Source: Micromonospora sp. WMMD1082 (GTDB lineage Bacteria; Actinomycetota; Actinomycetes; Mycobacteriales; Micromonosporaceae). Taken from it: 64,000 bases of DNA. The stretch covers positions 5,845,001 through 5,909,000 of the forward strand of contig NZ_JARUBM010000002.1 in assembly GCF_029626175.1 (NCBI RefSeq). The letters run 5' to 3'. The position numbers and the translations under genes were made by a program. Shown here one piece after another: positions 43,354 to 51,110 of the stretch (position 1 is its first letter; each line of letters starts with the position of its first letter). The notes under the pieces were generated by a model. That model saw only the letters and a program-made list of their open reading frames with translations. It had not been told where the DNA came from and ran no database searches.

Positions 43354-43854
43354 TCACGAGCCGTAGGGGCCGAACGAGGTGGGCCGGAAGGTGTGTTCGC
43401 GGCCGCAGTAGTCCGGCCCGATGCTGGGCCGGTCCAGAGACGTCCGGCAGACCTGGATGACAACGCGGTCGATGCCCAGCACGGAGGCGCTGGCGCCGAG
43501 AACGAAGTCGAATCTCACCACCCCGTTGTCCACCCGCTGTGCTGCCTCGTCGATCGGGCGTTCGCCGACGTATGCGACGTAGGTGGCAATGGTGTAGCGA
43601 CGGTCGTCGCGACAGATGATCGGCTCGTCGGCACTGGGCCGGTCGACGACGACTCCGGTCAGTCGCACCGCGCTGGCGGGCGTGAGGGTGCGCCATTCGA
43701 TGACACCCTCGGTGTAGCCGTAGGTGCAGTTGTCTCCGGAGGGGACGGAGAAGCGTTGGGAGGCGGCGCTGGCGGCGGCGCTGCTGACCATGACGGTGGT
43801 GGCGAGAAGCGCGGCGGCGAGGACGGTCGCCGCCCGCAGGAACGCACGGGTCAT
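43354..43854 (-). CDS. Small secreted protein of unknown function
   Basis: A 166-residue exported protein. MTRAFLRAATVLAAALLATT starts a clear Sec signal peptide ending near AAASA. The mature part is a predicted beta-rich domain with Cys residues in DNCTYGYTEG, IICRDDRR, QVCRTSLD and DYCGREHT, four in total, likely two disulfides. ATG 43854 is preceded by GGAAGG. No family is recognised. The 240 bp upstream, before the divergent oxygenase gene, contain no other gene. Confidence 0.6.
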   Translation of the reverse strand: MTRAFLRAATVLAAALLATTVMVSSAAASAASQRFSVPSGDNCTYGYTEGVIEWRTLTPASAVRLTGVVVDRPSADEPIICRDDRRYTIATYVAYVGERPIDEAAQRVDNGVVRFDFVLGASASVLGIDRVVIQVCRTSLDRPSIGPDYCGREHTFRPTSFGPYGS

Positions 43855-44095
43855 CTGCTTCCTTCCAGGGCTGGTCCGGTCCGGCGGGGTCGGGCTGGAC
43901 GGTCGCGACGTCGGGCCCGATGGGGACGGCCACCGGCACCGGTTGCGGATGTAGCGAAGTATATCTATGCGATGAGGGAAAGTCAGCCGCCTGCTCGGCG
44001 GCGGTCGTGGTAGCCCTCGGCCTTCGTCGATGACCGTGCCGTCACTACAATCGATGTCTCTGGATGATTGAGCTGCGACCACTGCTGGGCGGACC

Positions 44096-44830
44096 ATGCG
44101 GCTGTTGGATGCCGGTGCGGCCGAGATAGATGCTGGTCTGGTTCCAGCCGCACTTGCTCGCGACGGGATCGTCCTGGTCAGGCAGGGCGGCGTCCCCCAA
44201 GTCAAGGAGTTACTCGATGACTGGACGGAGCCGATCGACCATCCACATCAGTCGCGCGAAGGGCTGACCCTCATCGCACCCCGTGATCTGCTCGATAGCG
44301 CTGAGAACGGATCAGGCTTCTCCCGCGCCCTTCTGTCTCCGCACACGGATCGAAGTCTTCAGCAAGAGCCACCCAGTCTGGTGGCCGCCGTGATGCTGGC
44401 ACCAGCGTCCGATGGCGGAGAGTCGCTGCTGGTCGACGGCGCACGCGTGCTGCGGTTGCTCCAGCAGCAGATTCCTGGCCCGACGATCGCCGAGCTGAGG
44501 CTGATTACCTCGAAGGGAAGATCAGGTTCCGCCGTCGTGGATATCCGGGCCGGTTTCGCGAGTATGCGTTACCGCGACGACCGTGTCGCTCATCCGGACG
44601 GAACCGACGGGCGGGAGGATGCCGTGGCGGCACTTCGCCACCTGATCCGGGCGACCGCGAACACCGTGAGCCTTGCCGCCGGGGACGGATACCTCATCCA
44701 CAACCATCGCGTGTTGCACGGGCGGACGGCGTTCAAGGGAAGTCGATGCCTGGTGCGATTGCTTGCGAACGTCAAGAGCGACCATCCATATGCCTGGCTG
44801 AACCGGGGGTTCCGGTTTGCGAATTCCTAG
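44096..44830 (+). CDS. TauD/TfdA-family Fe(II)/2-oxoglutarate oxygenase
   Basis: A 244-residue oxygenase of the TauD/TfdA/clavaminate synthase-like fold. The iron-binding H-x-D is in LLSPHTDRSLQQ, the distal His is in LIHNHRVLHGR, and the 2-oxoglutarate-binding Arg follows in GSRCLVRLLANV. The family hydroxylates small molecules, including amino acids and taurine-like compounds. It is the first gene of a four-gene operon, overlapping the next gene by 14 bp. Partners are a TPR-membrane protein, a PP2C-like phosphatase and a NUDIX hydrolase, which together do not suggest a standard catabolic role. Confidence 0.8.
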   Translation: MRLLDAGAAEIDAGLVPAALARDGIVLVRQGGVPQVKELLDDWTEPIDHPHQSREGLTLIAPRDLLDSAENGSGFSRALLSPHTDRSLQQEPPSLVAAVMLAPASDGGESLLVDGARVLRLLQQQIPGPTIAELRLITSKGRSGSAVVDIRAGFASMRYRDDRVAHPDGTDGREDAVAALRHLIRATANTVSLAAGDGYLIHNHRVLHGRTAFKGSRCLVRLLANVKSDHPYAWLNRGFRFANS

Positions 44831-45842
44831 ATCCAGATCGTCCTCCCCGTCACGCATCGCGCGAGCCCGGCTCGCGGCGGCGTTGGCGAAAACGCGGCCG
44901 ACCGACGCTGGCTTTCCGCTGGCCATTCGTGAGGTCATGGAGGCACATCCAGACCAGGAGCCGGCTCTGCGGGAGATCCTCAACGATCGGACCACCCGAG
45001 CCCACACGCGCTTCGCGGCGCTCTACGCACTCCTGCTTCGGCTGCGGCGGGAGGAACGCCACGCTGAGTACGCTGCGACCGTTCGCCAGCACGAGAGTGA
45101 GTTCGGAGCCGAACCGTACTTTCACACGTTCCGGGCAATCGTTGCCCGTACCCGAGGTGACCTCGCCTCCCTGCGCAGCGCGGTCGAGTACTCCCGACAC
45201 GCGGTCGCCGCTATGCCGGTGATCCCCGCGGTGGTGCACCAACTCGCCGCGTTCTGGGTCGAGTACCTGGAACGCCTGGATGCGCCCGAGCGCACGCGCG
45301 ACCTCGATGAGGTCGAACGCCATGTCGACCGGGCCATCAGCCTGTCGCAGGGCGGGGTTGCCCACTACTTCGAAACGAAGGGTCGAGTGCTGGCGCTGCG
45401 GGGAGAGTTCGAGGCCGCACGGGCTGCTGTCGCCCAGGCGATCGAACTGGAGCCGCGTACCTCTCGCGACTTCTTGCGCCGACTGACGCAGTATCAGGCC
45501 ACCCGGGTCCGCATTGATCTCATGCAGGAGCGGGCACGGTGGGCACAGGCACACGAACGCTTCCGCACCGAGTTGTCCGAGTTCAAGGCGCAGCAGCTCC
45601 AACTTCTCGGTCTGTTGGCAGCGGTCGTCGCGTTCATCGCCACGGCCGGCAACATCGCGAGTCAGAGCGCCGGGGTCGAGGGTGTCCGTCTGATGCTTGT
45701 GGCGTCCGGCGCAGTCGGCGTCGTATTCGGTACGTTCTCTCTTGTCAACAACAGCCGGATCCGCCGCGTGGCCGCTGCGGTCGTGCTCGGCGGCGCACTG
45801 ATCGGGGCAGGCATTTTCGTACCGGCTTCCTGGATGTCATGA
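44817..45842 (+). CDS. TPR-type helical protein with C-terminal membrane anchor
   Basis: A 341-residue protein. Residues about 20-245 are helical repeats of TPR style, for example ALYALLLRLRREERHAEYAA and YFETKGRVLALRGEFEAARA, then AVAQAIELEP. A short coiled segment (FRTELSEFKAQQLQLLG) leads to about three transmembrane helices at the C-terminus (LAAVVAFIATAGNIASQSA, LMLVASGAVGVVFGTFSLV, AAAVVLGGALIGAGIFV). The helical part should face the cytoplasm. It starts at TTG 44817 inside the oxygenase gene and ends 13 bp before the phosphatase gene. It probably scaffolds the operon's other products at the membrane. Confidence 0.6.
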   Translation: MRIPRSRSSSPSRIARARLAAALAKTRPTDAGFPLAIREVMEAHPDQEPALREILNDRTTRAHTRFAALYALLLRLRREERHAEYAATVRQHESEFGAEPYFHTFRAIVARTRGDLASLRSAVEYSRHAVAAMPVIPAVVHQLAAFWVEYLERLDAPERTRDLDEVERHVDRAISLSQGGVAHYFETKGRVLALRGEFEAARAAVAQAIELEPRTSRDFLRRLTQYQATRVRIDLMQERARWAQAHERFRTELSEFKAQQLQLLGLLAAVVAFIATAGNIASQSAGVEGVRLMLVASGAVGVVFGTFSLVNNSRIRRVAAAVVLGGALIGAGIFVPASWMS

Positions 45843-45855
45843 AGGGCGGCGAGCG

Positions 45856-46656
45856 GTGAGGGTGCGAACGGTGGTGTCCACGGCGGGCGGCGCGCGGTCG
45901 AATGAGGACCGCGTCGGCTACCGGGGCACCCTCGCCTGGGTCATCGATGGTGCCACCGACTTGTATCAGGAAGCCGTCCTTCCCGCCGCCAGCGACGTGC
46001 AGTGGTTGGTGGACACTGTCGCCCAGCAGCTAGCCGATGCCGGTGCGGATGGATACCGTGACTCGGCCACCGTGTTGCTGGAGGCAGTCGCCGACGATGT
46101 CGCCAGCCGGCAGGCGGCACTGGGCTTTCCGGCCAGCCGGGTGCCGCCCGCCTGCTCGGTCGCTCTCTGCGTCGACCAGGGGCCCCGCTTCGACATCAGT
46201 CGAATCGGCGACGCGACGGCCGTGGTGGTAGGCCCTGAGCCCGTCGTCCTGGCCACCAGTTACTTCGACCGCCGGGAGGCCGCGGCCGTCGCGGCGGGCG
46301 AGCCCGATCCGCAGCGGGTGACAGCCGCGATGCATGAGCGACGGGTGCACACCATGACCTCCGGAGACAGCGAGTCCGTCTTCTCCGGCCACCCACGCCG
46401 GGTGCTGCGTCCACACCGCGTTGGCGGCGCCTGGAGTGCAGCCGACAGCGTCCTGCTCTGTACGGACGGTTTCGCCCGGCTGGTCACCGACTACGGGATC
46501 TACCCGGAGTGGGCGAACCTGGTTCGCGATGCTCTTGAACACGGCCTGCCGCATCTGGAGAAGCTGATTCGGGAGGCGGAGCACCGGCCCGAGCGCGGTG
46601 GTGGGCGGTTCAAGCGGGCCGATGACGTGGCCGCCGTGCTGCTGACCGGGTGCTGA
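45856..46656 (+). CDS. PP2C-like protein phosphatase
   Basis: A 266-residue protein with the metal-binding motifs of PP2C-type Ser/Thr phosphatases: SNEDRVGY (motif 1), LAWVIDGATDLY (the DG pair), SRIGDATAVVV, LCTDGFARLV and the final ADDVAAVLLT. The Asp residues needed for two metal ions are present, so activity is plausible. It starts with GTG 45856 and ends 26 bp before the NUDIX gene. No cognate kinase is adjacent, so the target may be a protein elsewhere or a product of this operon. Confidence 0.75.
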   Translation: MRVRTVVSTAGGARSNEDRVGYRGTLAWVIDGATDLYQEAVLPAASDVQWLVDTVAQQLADAGADGYRDSATVLLEAVADDVASRQAALGFPASRVPPACSVALCVDQGPRFDISRIGDATAVVVGPEPVVLATSYFDRREAAAVAAGEPDPQRVTAAMHERRVHTMTSGDSESVFSGHPRRVLRPHRVGGAWSAADSVLLCTDGFARLVTDYGIYPEWANLVRDALEHGLPHLEKLIREAEHRPERGGGRFKRADDVAAVLLTGC

Positions 46657-46682
46657 GTGCGTGCCCTGCTGGAAGGATTTGC

Positions 46683-47150
46683 ATGACCGACCGTCCCCCG
46701 TACCTCGTCGAACGGAACCCGGGGTACTTCGAGTATCAGCTGCCGATCTCGGTGAAGCTCGTCGTCGACTATCACGGCCGGGTGCCCTTGCTCAGGAACG
46801 AACGGGACGAGTGGGAACTGCCCGGCGGCAAGCTTGAGGTGGGTGAGACGCCCGAAGAGGGCGTGTGCCGGGAAGTCGCCGAGGAGATCGGGCTGACGAT
46901 CGGCGAGGTCGGCATCATCGACACCTGGGTCTACGCCATCACGCCGGCCCGGCATGTCTTCATCGTCAGCTACGGCACCAGATACGTGGGGGACGAGGCT
47001 CTCGAATACTCAGCCGAACACAAGGAACTAGGGGTGTTCGCATACGACGAGGTGCCGGGCCTGCACATGCCGGAGCCGTACAAGAAGACGATCGCCCGCT
47101 GGCGGGACGGTTCACGGGTTACGGCATGTCGCGCCATCCCGCAAGGATGA
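46683..47150 (+). CDS. NUDIX hydrolase
   Basis: A 155-residue NUDIX protein. The Nudix box is complete: GGKLEVGETPEEGVCREVAE followed by EIGL, with all catalytic Glu residues. The front part FEYQLPISVKLVVDYHGRVP is typical of members acting on nucleoside diphosphate derivatives. ATG 46683 is used; an in-frame ATG/GTG 33 bp upstream lies in the spacer after the phosphatase gene. Its last 12 codons are encoded by the 72-bp hairpin repeat, so its natural C-terminus may have been altered by the repeat's insertion. Confidence 0.85.
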   Translation: MTDRPPYLVERNPGYFEYQLPISVKLVVDYHGRVPLLRNERDEWELPGGKLEVGETPEEGVCREVAEEIGLTIGEVGIIDTWVYAITPARHVFIVSYGTRYVGDEALEYSAEHKELGVFAYDEVPGLHMPEPYKKTIARWRDGSRVTACRAIPQG

Positions 47151-47174
47151 TCGCGCGACATGCCGCAGCCCGTG
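47103..47174. repeat. 72-bp hairpin repeat, copy 2
   Basis: Arms 47114-47138 (starting ACGGGTTACGGCATGTCGCG) and 47149-47173 pair at 22 of 25 positions with a 10-nt loop. It is a gap-free match to copy 1 at 43266-43337. The NUDIX stop codon lies between the arms, so the hairpin may also end that transcript. Confidence 0.75.
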
Positions 47175-47287
47175 CGGAGCAGGAGATCGAAACAGACGCG
47201 GGCCGGCAAACAGGTGTTACGAATGGGCTACGTCGATGAAACGCCGCACTGAGATCGTCAGCTTTCGATCTTGCGAGGGAGGCGGCG

Positions 47288-48904
47288 GTGACGAGACCAA
47301 CGACGCGGCGTCAGTTCCTGCAGGCCGTCGGGGTGTCCGGCGGAGCGGGTGTCCTCTACAGCACGATGGGTGCGCTCGGTCTGGCGCCCGCCGCACAGGC
47401 GGCACCGCCGTTCCGGGCACCCGAACGGTCCGACTTCACCCTGAGCGGGCGGACGTCGAAGTCCGTCCTCATCCTCGGCGCCGGGATCGCCGGCCTGGCG
47501 ACCGCGTACGAACTCGGCAAGGCGGGCTACCAGGTGCGCATCCTGGAGGCGCGCACGCGACCGGGCGGGCGCAACTGGACGGTCCGCGGCGGCACCACCG
47601 AGACCGACCTGGACGGGCACACCCAGCGTGCCCGGTACAGTCCCGGCCAGTATCTGAACGCCGGCCCGGCGCGCATCGCCCAGCACATGGTGACCCTCGA
47701 CTACTGCCGGGAACTGGGCGTACCGATCGAGATCTTCGGCAACCAGAACGCCGACGCCTACTACGTCAACGAGAACGCCGGCCCGCTCTCCGGCACGCCG
47801 ATCCGGCACCGCGAGGCGAAGGCGGACGTCTACGGCTACGTCTCCGAGCTGCTCGCCAAGGCCACCGACCAGGGCGCCCTCGACAGCTACCTGACCGGTG
47901 AGGACAGGGAACGGCTGCTGGAGTTCCTGCGCGGATTCGGCGCGATCGGCGGCCGGGTGGCCGGCGATCCGGCGGCCAGTTGGCGGTACGCGGGCACCAA
48001 CCGGCGCGGCTACGAGGTCGAACCGGGCGCCGGCTTCGAGGCCGGCACCCCGAGGCTCACGCCGTACCCCCTCGCGGATGTCCTGGCCAGCGGCGTCGGC
48101 CGATACATCTCCTTCGAGTTCGGTTACGACCAGGCGATGCTGATGTTCCAGCCGGTCGGCGGGATGGACCGCATCGCGTACGCCCTGGAGGAGGCCGTGG
48201 GCCGGCGGGCCATCAGCTACGGCGCCGAGGTCCAGTCCATCGCGAATGCCGGCTCCGGCGTCACCGTCGTCTACCGCGGGCCCGGCGGCCGGCCGCGTGC
48301 CGCCACCGCCGACTTCTGCGTCTGCACCATTCCGCCGCAGGTGCTGGCGAAGATCCCGTCGAATCTCACCCCGCTGGTCAAGGACGCGCTCGGCTACCCG
48401 GTCCCGAACACCACCGGGAAGATCGGGTTGCAGTATGGCCGGCGGTGGTGGGAGCAGGACGAGAACATCTACTCCGGCATCACCAACACCAACCTCGACC
48501 TCGCCACCATCTGGTACCCGTCCTACGGCTACCACGGCACCAAGGGCCTGGTCGTCGGCTACTACAACTTCGGCGCCAACGCCCAGTCGTACGCCGCGCT
48601 GACGCACGCCGAGCGGGAGGCCCGCGCCGTCGCGCAGGGCGTGAAGATCCATGGCGAGAAGTACCGCACCGAGCTGGAGACGTCGTTCTCGGTGGCCTGG
48701 GAACGCACCCGCTACTCGGAGGGCGGCTGGGTGTCCTGGCCGTCGAGGACCAGCGGCGGTCACTACGGCCGGCTGCTGGAACCGGACGGCCGGGTGTACT
48801 TCGCCGGTGACCACCTCAGCCACTACATCGCCTGGCAGGCCGGTGCGTTCGAGTCGGCCCGGAAGGTGGTGACCGACCTGCACGCCCGGGTCATGTCGGG
48901 CTGA
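47288..48904 (+). CDS. Tat-exported flavin monoamine/L-amino-acid oxidase-type protein
   Basis: A 538-residue FAD enzyme. The N-terminus has a Tat signal (TRRQFLQAVGVSGGAGVLYS). The FAD-binding dinucleotide fold is SVLILGAGIAGLATAYELGK, followed by LEARTRPGGRNWTVRGG. The C-terminal FAD contact is RVYFAGDHLSHYIAWQAGAF. This layout is that of bacterial monoamine and L-amino acid oxidases, which release ammonia and hydrogen peroxide. It begins at GTG 47288 and stands alone, ending at a hairpin shared with the convergent RiPP-system gene. The substrate is not evident. Confidence 0.85.
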   Translation: MTRPTTRRQFLQAVGVSGGAGVLYSTMGALGLAPAAQAAPPFRAPERSDFTLSGRTSKSVLILGAGIAGLATAYELGKAGYQVRILEARTRPGGRNWTVRGGTTETDLDGHTQRARYSPGQYLNAGPARIAQHMVTLDYCRELGVPIEIFGNQNADAYYVNENAGPLSGTPIRHREAKADVYGYVSELLAKATDQGALDSYLTGEDRERLLEFLRGFGAIGGRVAGDPAASWRYAGTNRRGYEVEPGAGFEAGTPRLTPYPLADVLASGVGRYISFEFGYDQAMLMFQPVGGMDRIAYALEEAVGRRAISYGAEVQSIANAGSGVTVVYRGPGGRPRAATADFCVCTIPPQVLAKIPSNLTPLVKDALGYPVPNTTGKIGLQYGRRWWEQDENIYSGITNTNLDLATIWYPSYGYHGTKGLVVGYYNFGANAQSYAALTHAEREARAVAQGVKIHGEKYRTELETSFSVAWERTRYSEGGWVSWPSRTSGGHYGRLLEPDGRVYFAGDHLSHYIAWQAGAFESARKVVTDLHARVMSG

Positions 48905-48927
48905 GCACCGGGGTCGTCGCGGTCGCT

Positions 48928-48949
48928 GGCCACCCGCCAGCGGGTGGCC
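48928..48949. terminator. Hairpin between convergent oxidase and RiPP-cluster genes
   Basis: GGCCACCCGC (48928-48937) and GCGGGTGGCC (48940-48949) form a perfect 10-bp stem with a very short loop in the 50-bp gap between two convergent genes. Confidence 0.65.
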
Positions 48950-48954
48950 GGCGC

Positions 48955-49743
48955 TCAGGCGGGCCGATGGCTGTTGGCGCCGCGCGCCCGTTGGATGAGG
49001 TGTTCGACCCACCGTTCGAACTTGCTGCTGCCGCCGCCGAGCAGGCCGGCGAGGTCGTCCTCGGTGACCCCGCCCCGCGCGGCCAGCGACTCGACCATCG
49101 TCCGCAGCCGCCGATGGTCGTCGTTCTCCGTCGACACCACGCCGGACCCGCCGGTGCCGAGGTGACGTTGCAGGTCCTGGAGGATGTCCATCATCTGCGG
49201 CAGGGTCTCGATGACCTGCGACAGGCCGGCCTCGTGCGGGCTGGACGAGCCGCGCAGCTCCTGCAGGGTGAGGGCGACGGACATCGGGGTGACGATGTCC
49301 GCCTCCCGGCCGATGGCGTCGATGGCCCGGCCGAGTTGTTCCTTGGCGGCGTGCACGCTGTCCAGGTCGGTGTGGTCGACCAGGATGGTCCGCATGCCCT
49401 GCACGTCGAACGGCAGCTGCTGTTCCTTCGCCATCAACTGGACGAACGGCTTGCGCAGCGCGTGCCGGACCGCCAGTTCGTAGAAGACGTTGGCGTTCTG
49501 GTCGGTCAGGTCGGCGATGACCAGGTCGTTGCGGATGATGCGGTCCAGCACCTGGGAGGTGATCAGACCGGCGCGTTCGATCTCGTCGCCACGTACCGCG
49601 ATGAAACCGCGCTCCTCCACCACCGGGCGGATCACGTGTTTGAGGATCTGGTCGCTGCGTTTGCGGATGTCCGAGCCCTCCGGGCCGATCGGGGCGATCA
49701 CGAAACACTCACGACGCGTTGGCTGCTCGCTATCCTCCCCCAT
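48955..49743 (-). CDS. TIR/nucleoside-deoxyribosyltransferase-like protein of the RiPP cluster
   Basis: A 262-residue soluble protein. Residues about 10-140 have the pattern of nucleoside 2-deoxyribosyltransferase/TIR-like folds: CFVIAPIGPEGSDIRKRSDQ, RIIRNDLVIADLTDQNANVF and YELAVRHALRKPFVQLM. The conserved Glu in NVFYEL is the expected catalytic residue, so NAD or nucleoside cleavage is possible but not shown. The C-terminal half is helical (QVIETLPQMMDILQDLQRHL). It starts at ATG 49743, 35 bp downstream of the HExxH gene stop. A TIR-like gene (FxsC) is a usual member of FxSxx-COOH systems, and this may be its counterpart. Confidence 0.65.
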   Translation of the reverse strand: MGEDSEQPTRRECFVIAPIGPEGSDIRKRSDQILKHVIRPVVEERGFIAVRGDEIERAGLITSQVLDRIIRNDLVIADLTDQNANVFYELAVRHALRKPFVQLMAKEQQLPFDVQGMRTILVDHTDLDSVHAAKEQLGRAIDAIGREADIVTPMSVALTLQELRGSSSPHEAGLSQVIETLPQMMDILQDLQRHLGTGGSGVVSTENDDHRRLRTMVESLAARGGVTEDDLAGLLGGGSSKFERWVEHLIQRARGANSHRPA

Positions 49744-49778
49744 GGACCCAGCGTAGTCGAGCACGGCGAGACGGGTGG

Positions 49779-51110
49779 TCAGCCGGTCGGCGCCCGGCGC
49801 CCGTCCCACCGGGCCCGGTGGGCGGCCAGCAGCCGGCGGGCCTCGGCGGTCGCCCGCGCGGGGACCGGCTCCGCCAGCCATCGGGCGAGCACACCGGCCA
49901 TGCCGTCCACCAGGTGCCGACCTATCGGGGTCAGCCGCCGCTGCGCGGCCAGCACCCGAACGGTGTGGGCGGCGGCCCTGCTCCACCGAGCGAACCGGAC
50001 CTCCGCGTGGTGCCGCGCCGGACCCGGTTCGGTCACCCGCGACTGCCGCCGCCAGAAACCCGCCACCCCTAGATGGGCGTACGCCCCGTGCAGCAGGCCG
50101 TCCAACGGCCGCGGGTCGGTCCGCCACGGTGCGTAGAACAGCTCTGTCGAGCCCGGTTCCGGGGAACCCGGTTCCAGCACGGCGAACAGGTCGGTCAACG
50201 CGGCCAGTTTGGCGTGCTGGATCTCGTGGGCCAGCGCCGCGGCCGTGGACCGGGCATCCGGTGGGAGCGACATGGCCACCGAGCCGAAGGCGTGGTGGAA
50301 GGTGCCGCTGCGGATGCTGCGGCGGGGCGCGGGGATCGGTACCAGTGCACGGAGCACGGCGGAGATCTCCTCGGCGACCGGTCGGTGATGCTCGACCAGG
50401 ATCCGCCATGCACCGTCGAGGTGGGACCGCCACGCGTCGGTTGACCCGTCGCCGAACCGACGGTTGCCGTCCAACCCCGGTACGTACCGCCACGTCCGGG
50501 TGTCCAGCAGCAGGGACAGCGGTAGCCCGCCGTGCGCGATGTCCAGCCGGGACAGCGGCAGCCAGCGCCGGTCGGTCGACCGGCCGGCGTCGATGTCCAC
50601 CTGCTCTCCGGCGGCGAACACCCGCGCGTGCCCGCCGGCTGTCCGGATCCGCGCCCGGACGGCGGTGACCGGGAGCGTCACCGTGCCGAGGCCGGGCAAC
50701 TCCAGCCGACCGGCCGCGCCGGGGGCGAGTGGGACGTCGAGGTCCGCGTCGGCGCCGGCGTGCACGGCCGCGGTCGCCGCCACGGCGGCCAACAGCCCCG
50801 GGTACACCGCTGACGCGTCTCCCGCGTCCAGCAGCGACACGGTGCCGAACGCCCAGGCGGCGACGGGGGGATGGGCGAGTGCGGCCACCCGGTCCTGCGG
50901 CGGGACCTCGGCCAGTACGCGGTACGCCGCCTCGACCGCCGTCCGGTCGGGGTGCGCCGTCTCGCGCAGCAGCACCAGCAGCGCGCGTACCAGCAGGAGG
51001 GTCTTGCTGTGCTGCGCGGCCCGCAGCCGCGCCACGGCCTCCGCGCCGCCACGACCGGCGGCGAGCTCGTCGAGGACCGCCCTCGGCACCCGGTGCACCG
51101 ACGGGATCAA
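49779..51110 (-). CDS. HExxH-motif putative peptide beta-hydroxylase
   Basis: A 443-residue protein with HEIQH at about residues 295-299 (AAALAHEIQHAKLAALTDLF), the mark of the HEXXH peptide-modification family found beside radical SAM RiPP maturases. Members of this group have been described as 2-oxoglutarate-dependent peptide beta-hydroxylases rather than proteases; I rely on memory for that assignment. Its start overlaps the stop of the FxsB-type gene (ATGA), so both maturases are co-translated. It is expected to modify the product of the 60-residue precursor encoded across the divergent promoter. The rest of the protein (two-domain, helical plus beta) shows no other motif. Confidence 0.75.
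   Translation of the reverse strand: MIPSVHRVPRAVLDELAAGRGGAEAVARLRAAQHSKTLLLVRALLVLLRETAHPDRTAVEAAYRVLAEVPPQDRVAALAHPPVAAWAFGTVSLLDAGDASAVYPGLLAAVAATAAVHAGADADLDVPLAPGAAGRLELPGLGTVTLPVTAVRARIRTAGGHARVFAAGEQVDIDAGRSTDRRWLPLSRLDIAHGGLPLSLLLDTRTWRYVPGLDGNRRFGDGSTDAWRSHLDGAWRILVEHHRPVAEEISAVLRALVPIPAPRRSIRSGTFHHAFGSVAMSLPPDARSTAAALAHEIQHAKLAALTDLFAVLEPGSPEPGSTELFYAPWRTDPRPLDGLLHGAYAHLGVAGFWRRQSRVTEPGPARHHAEVRFARWSRAAAHTVRVLAAQRRLTPIGRHLVDGMAGVLARWLAEPVPARATAEARRLLAAHRARWDGRRAPTG

Noticed and set aside
43266..47174. Interpretation of the two 72-bp repeats as phage attachment sites
   Set aside because: No integrase gene lies between or beside them and no tRNA is present. The hairpin form fits a MITE/REP-like element better.
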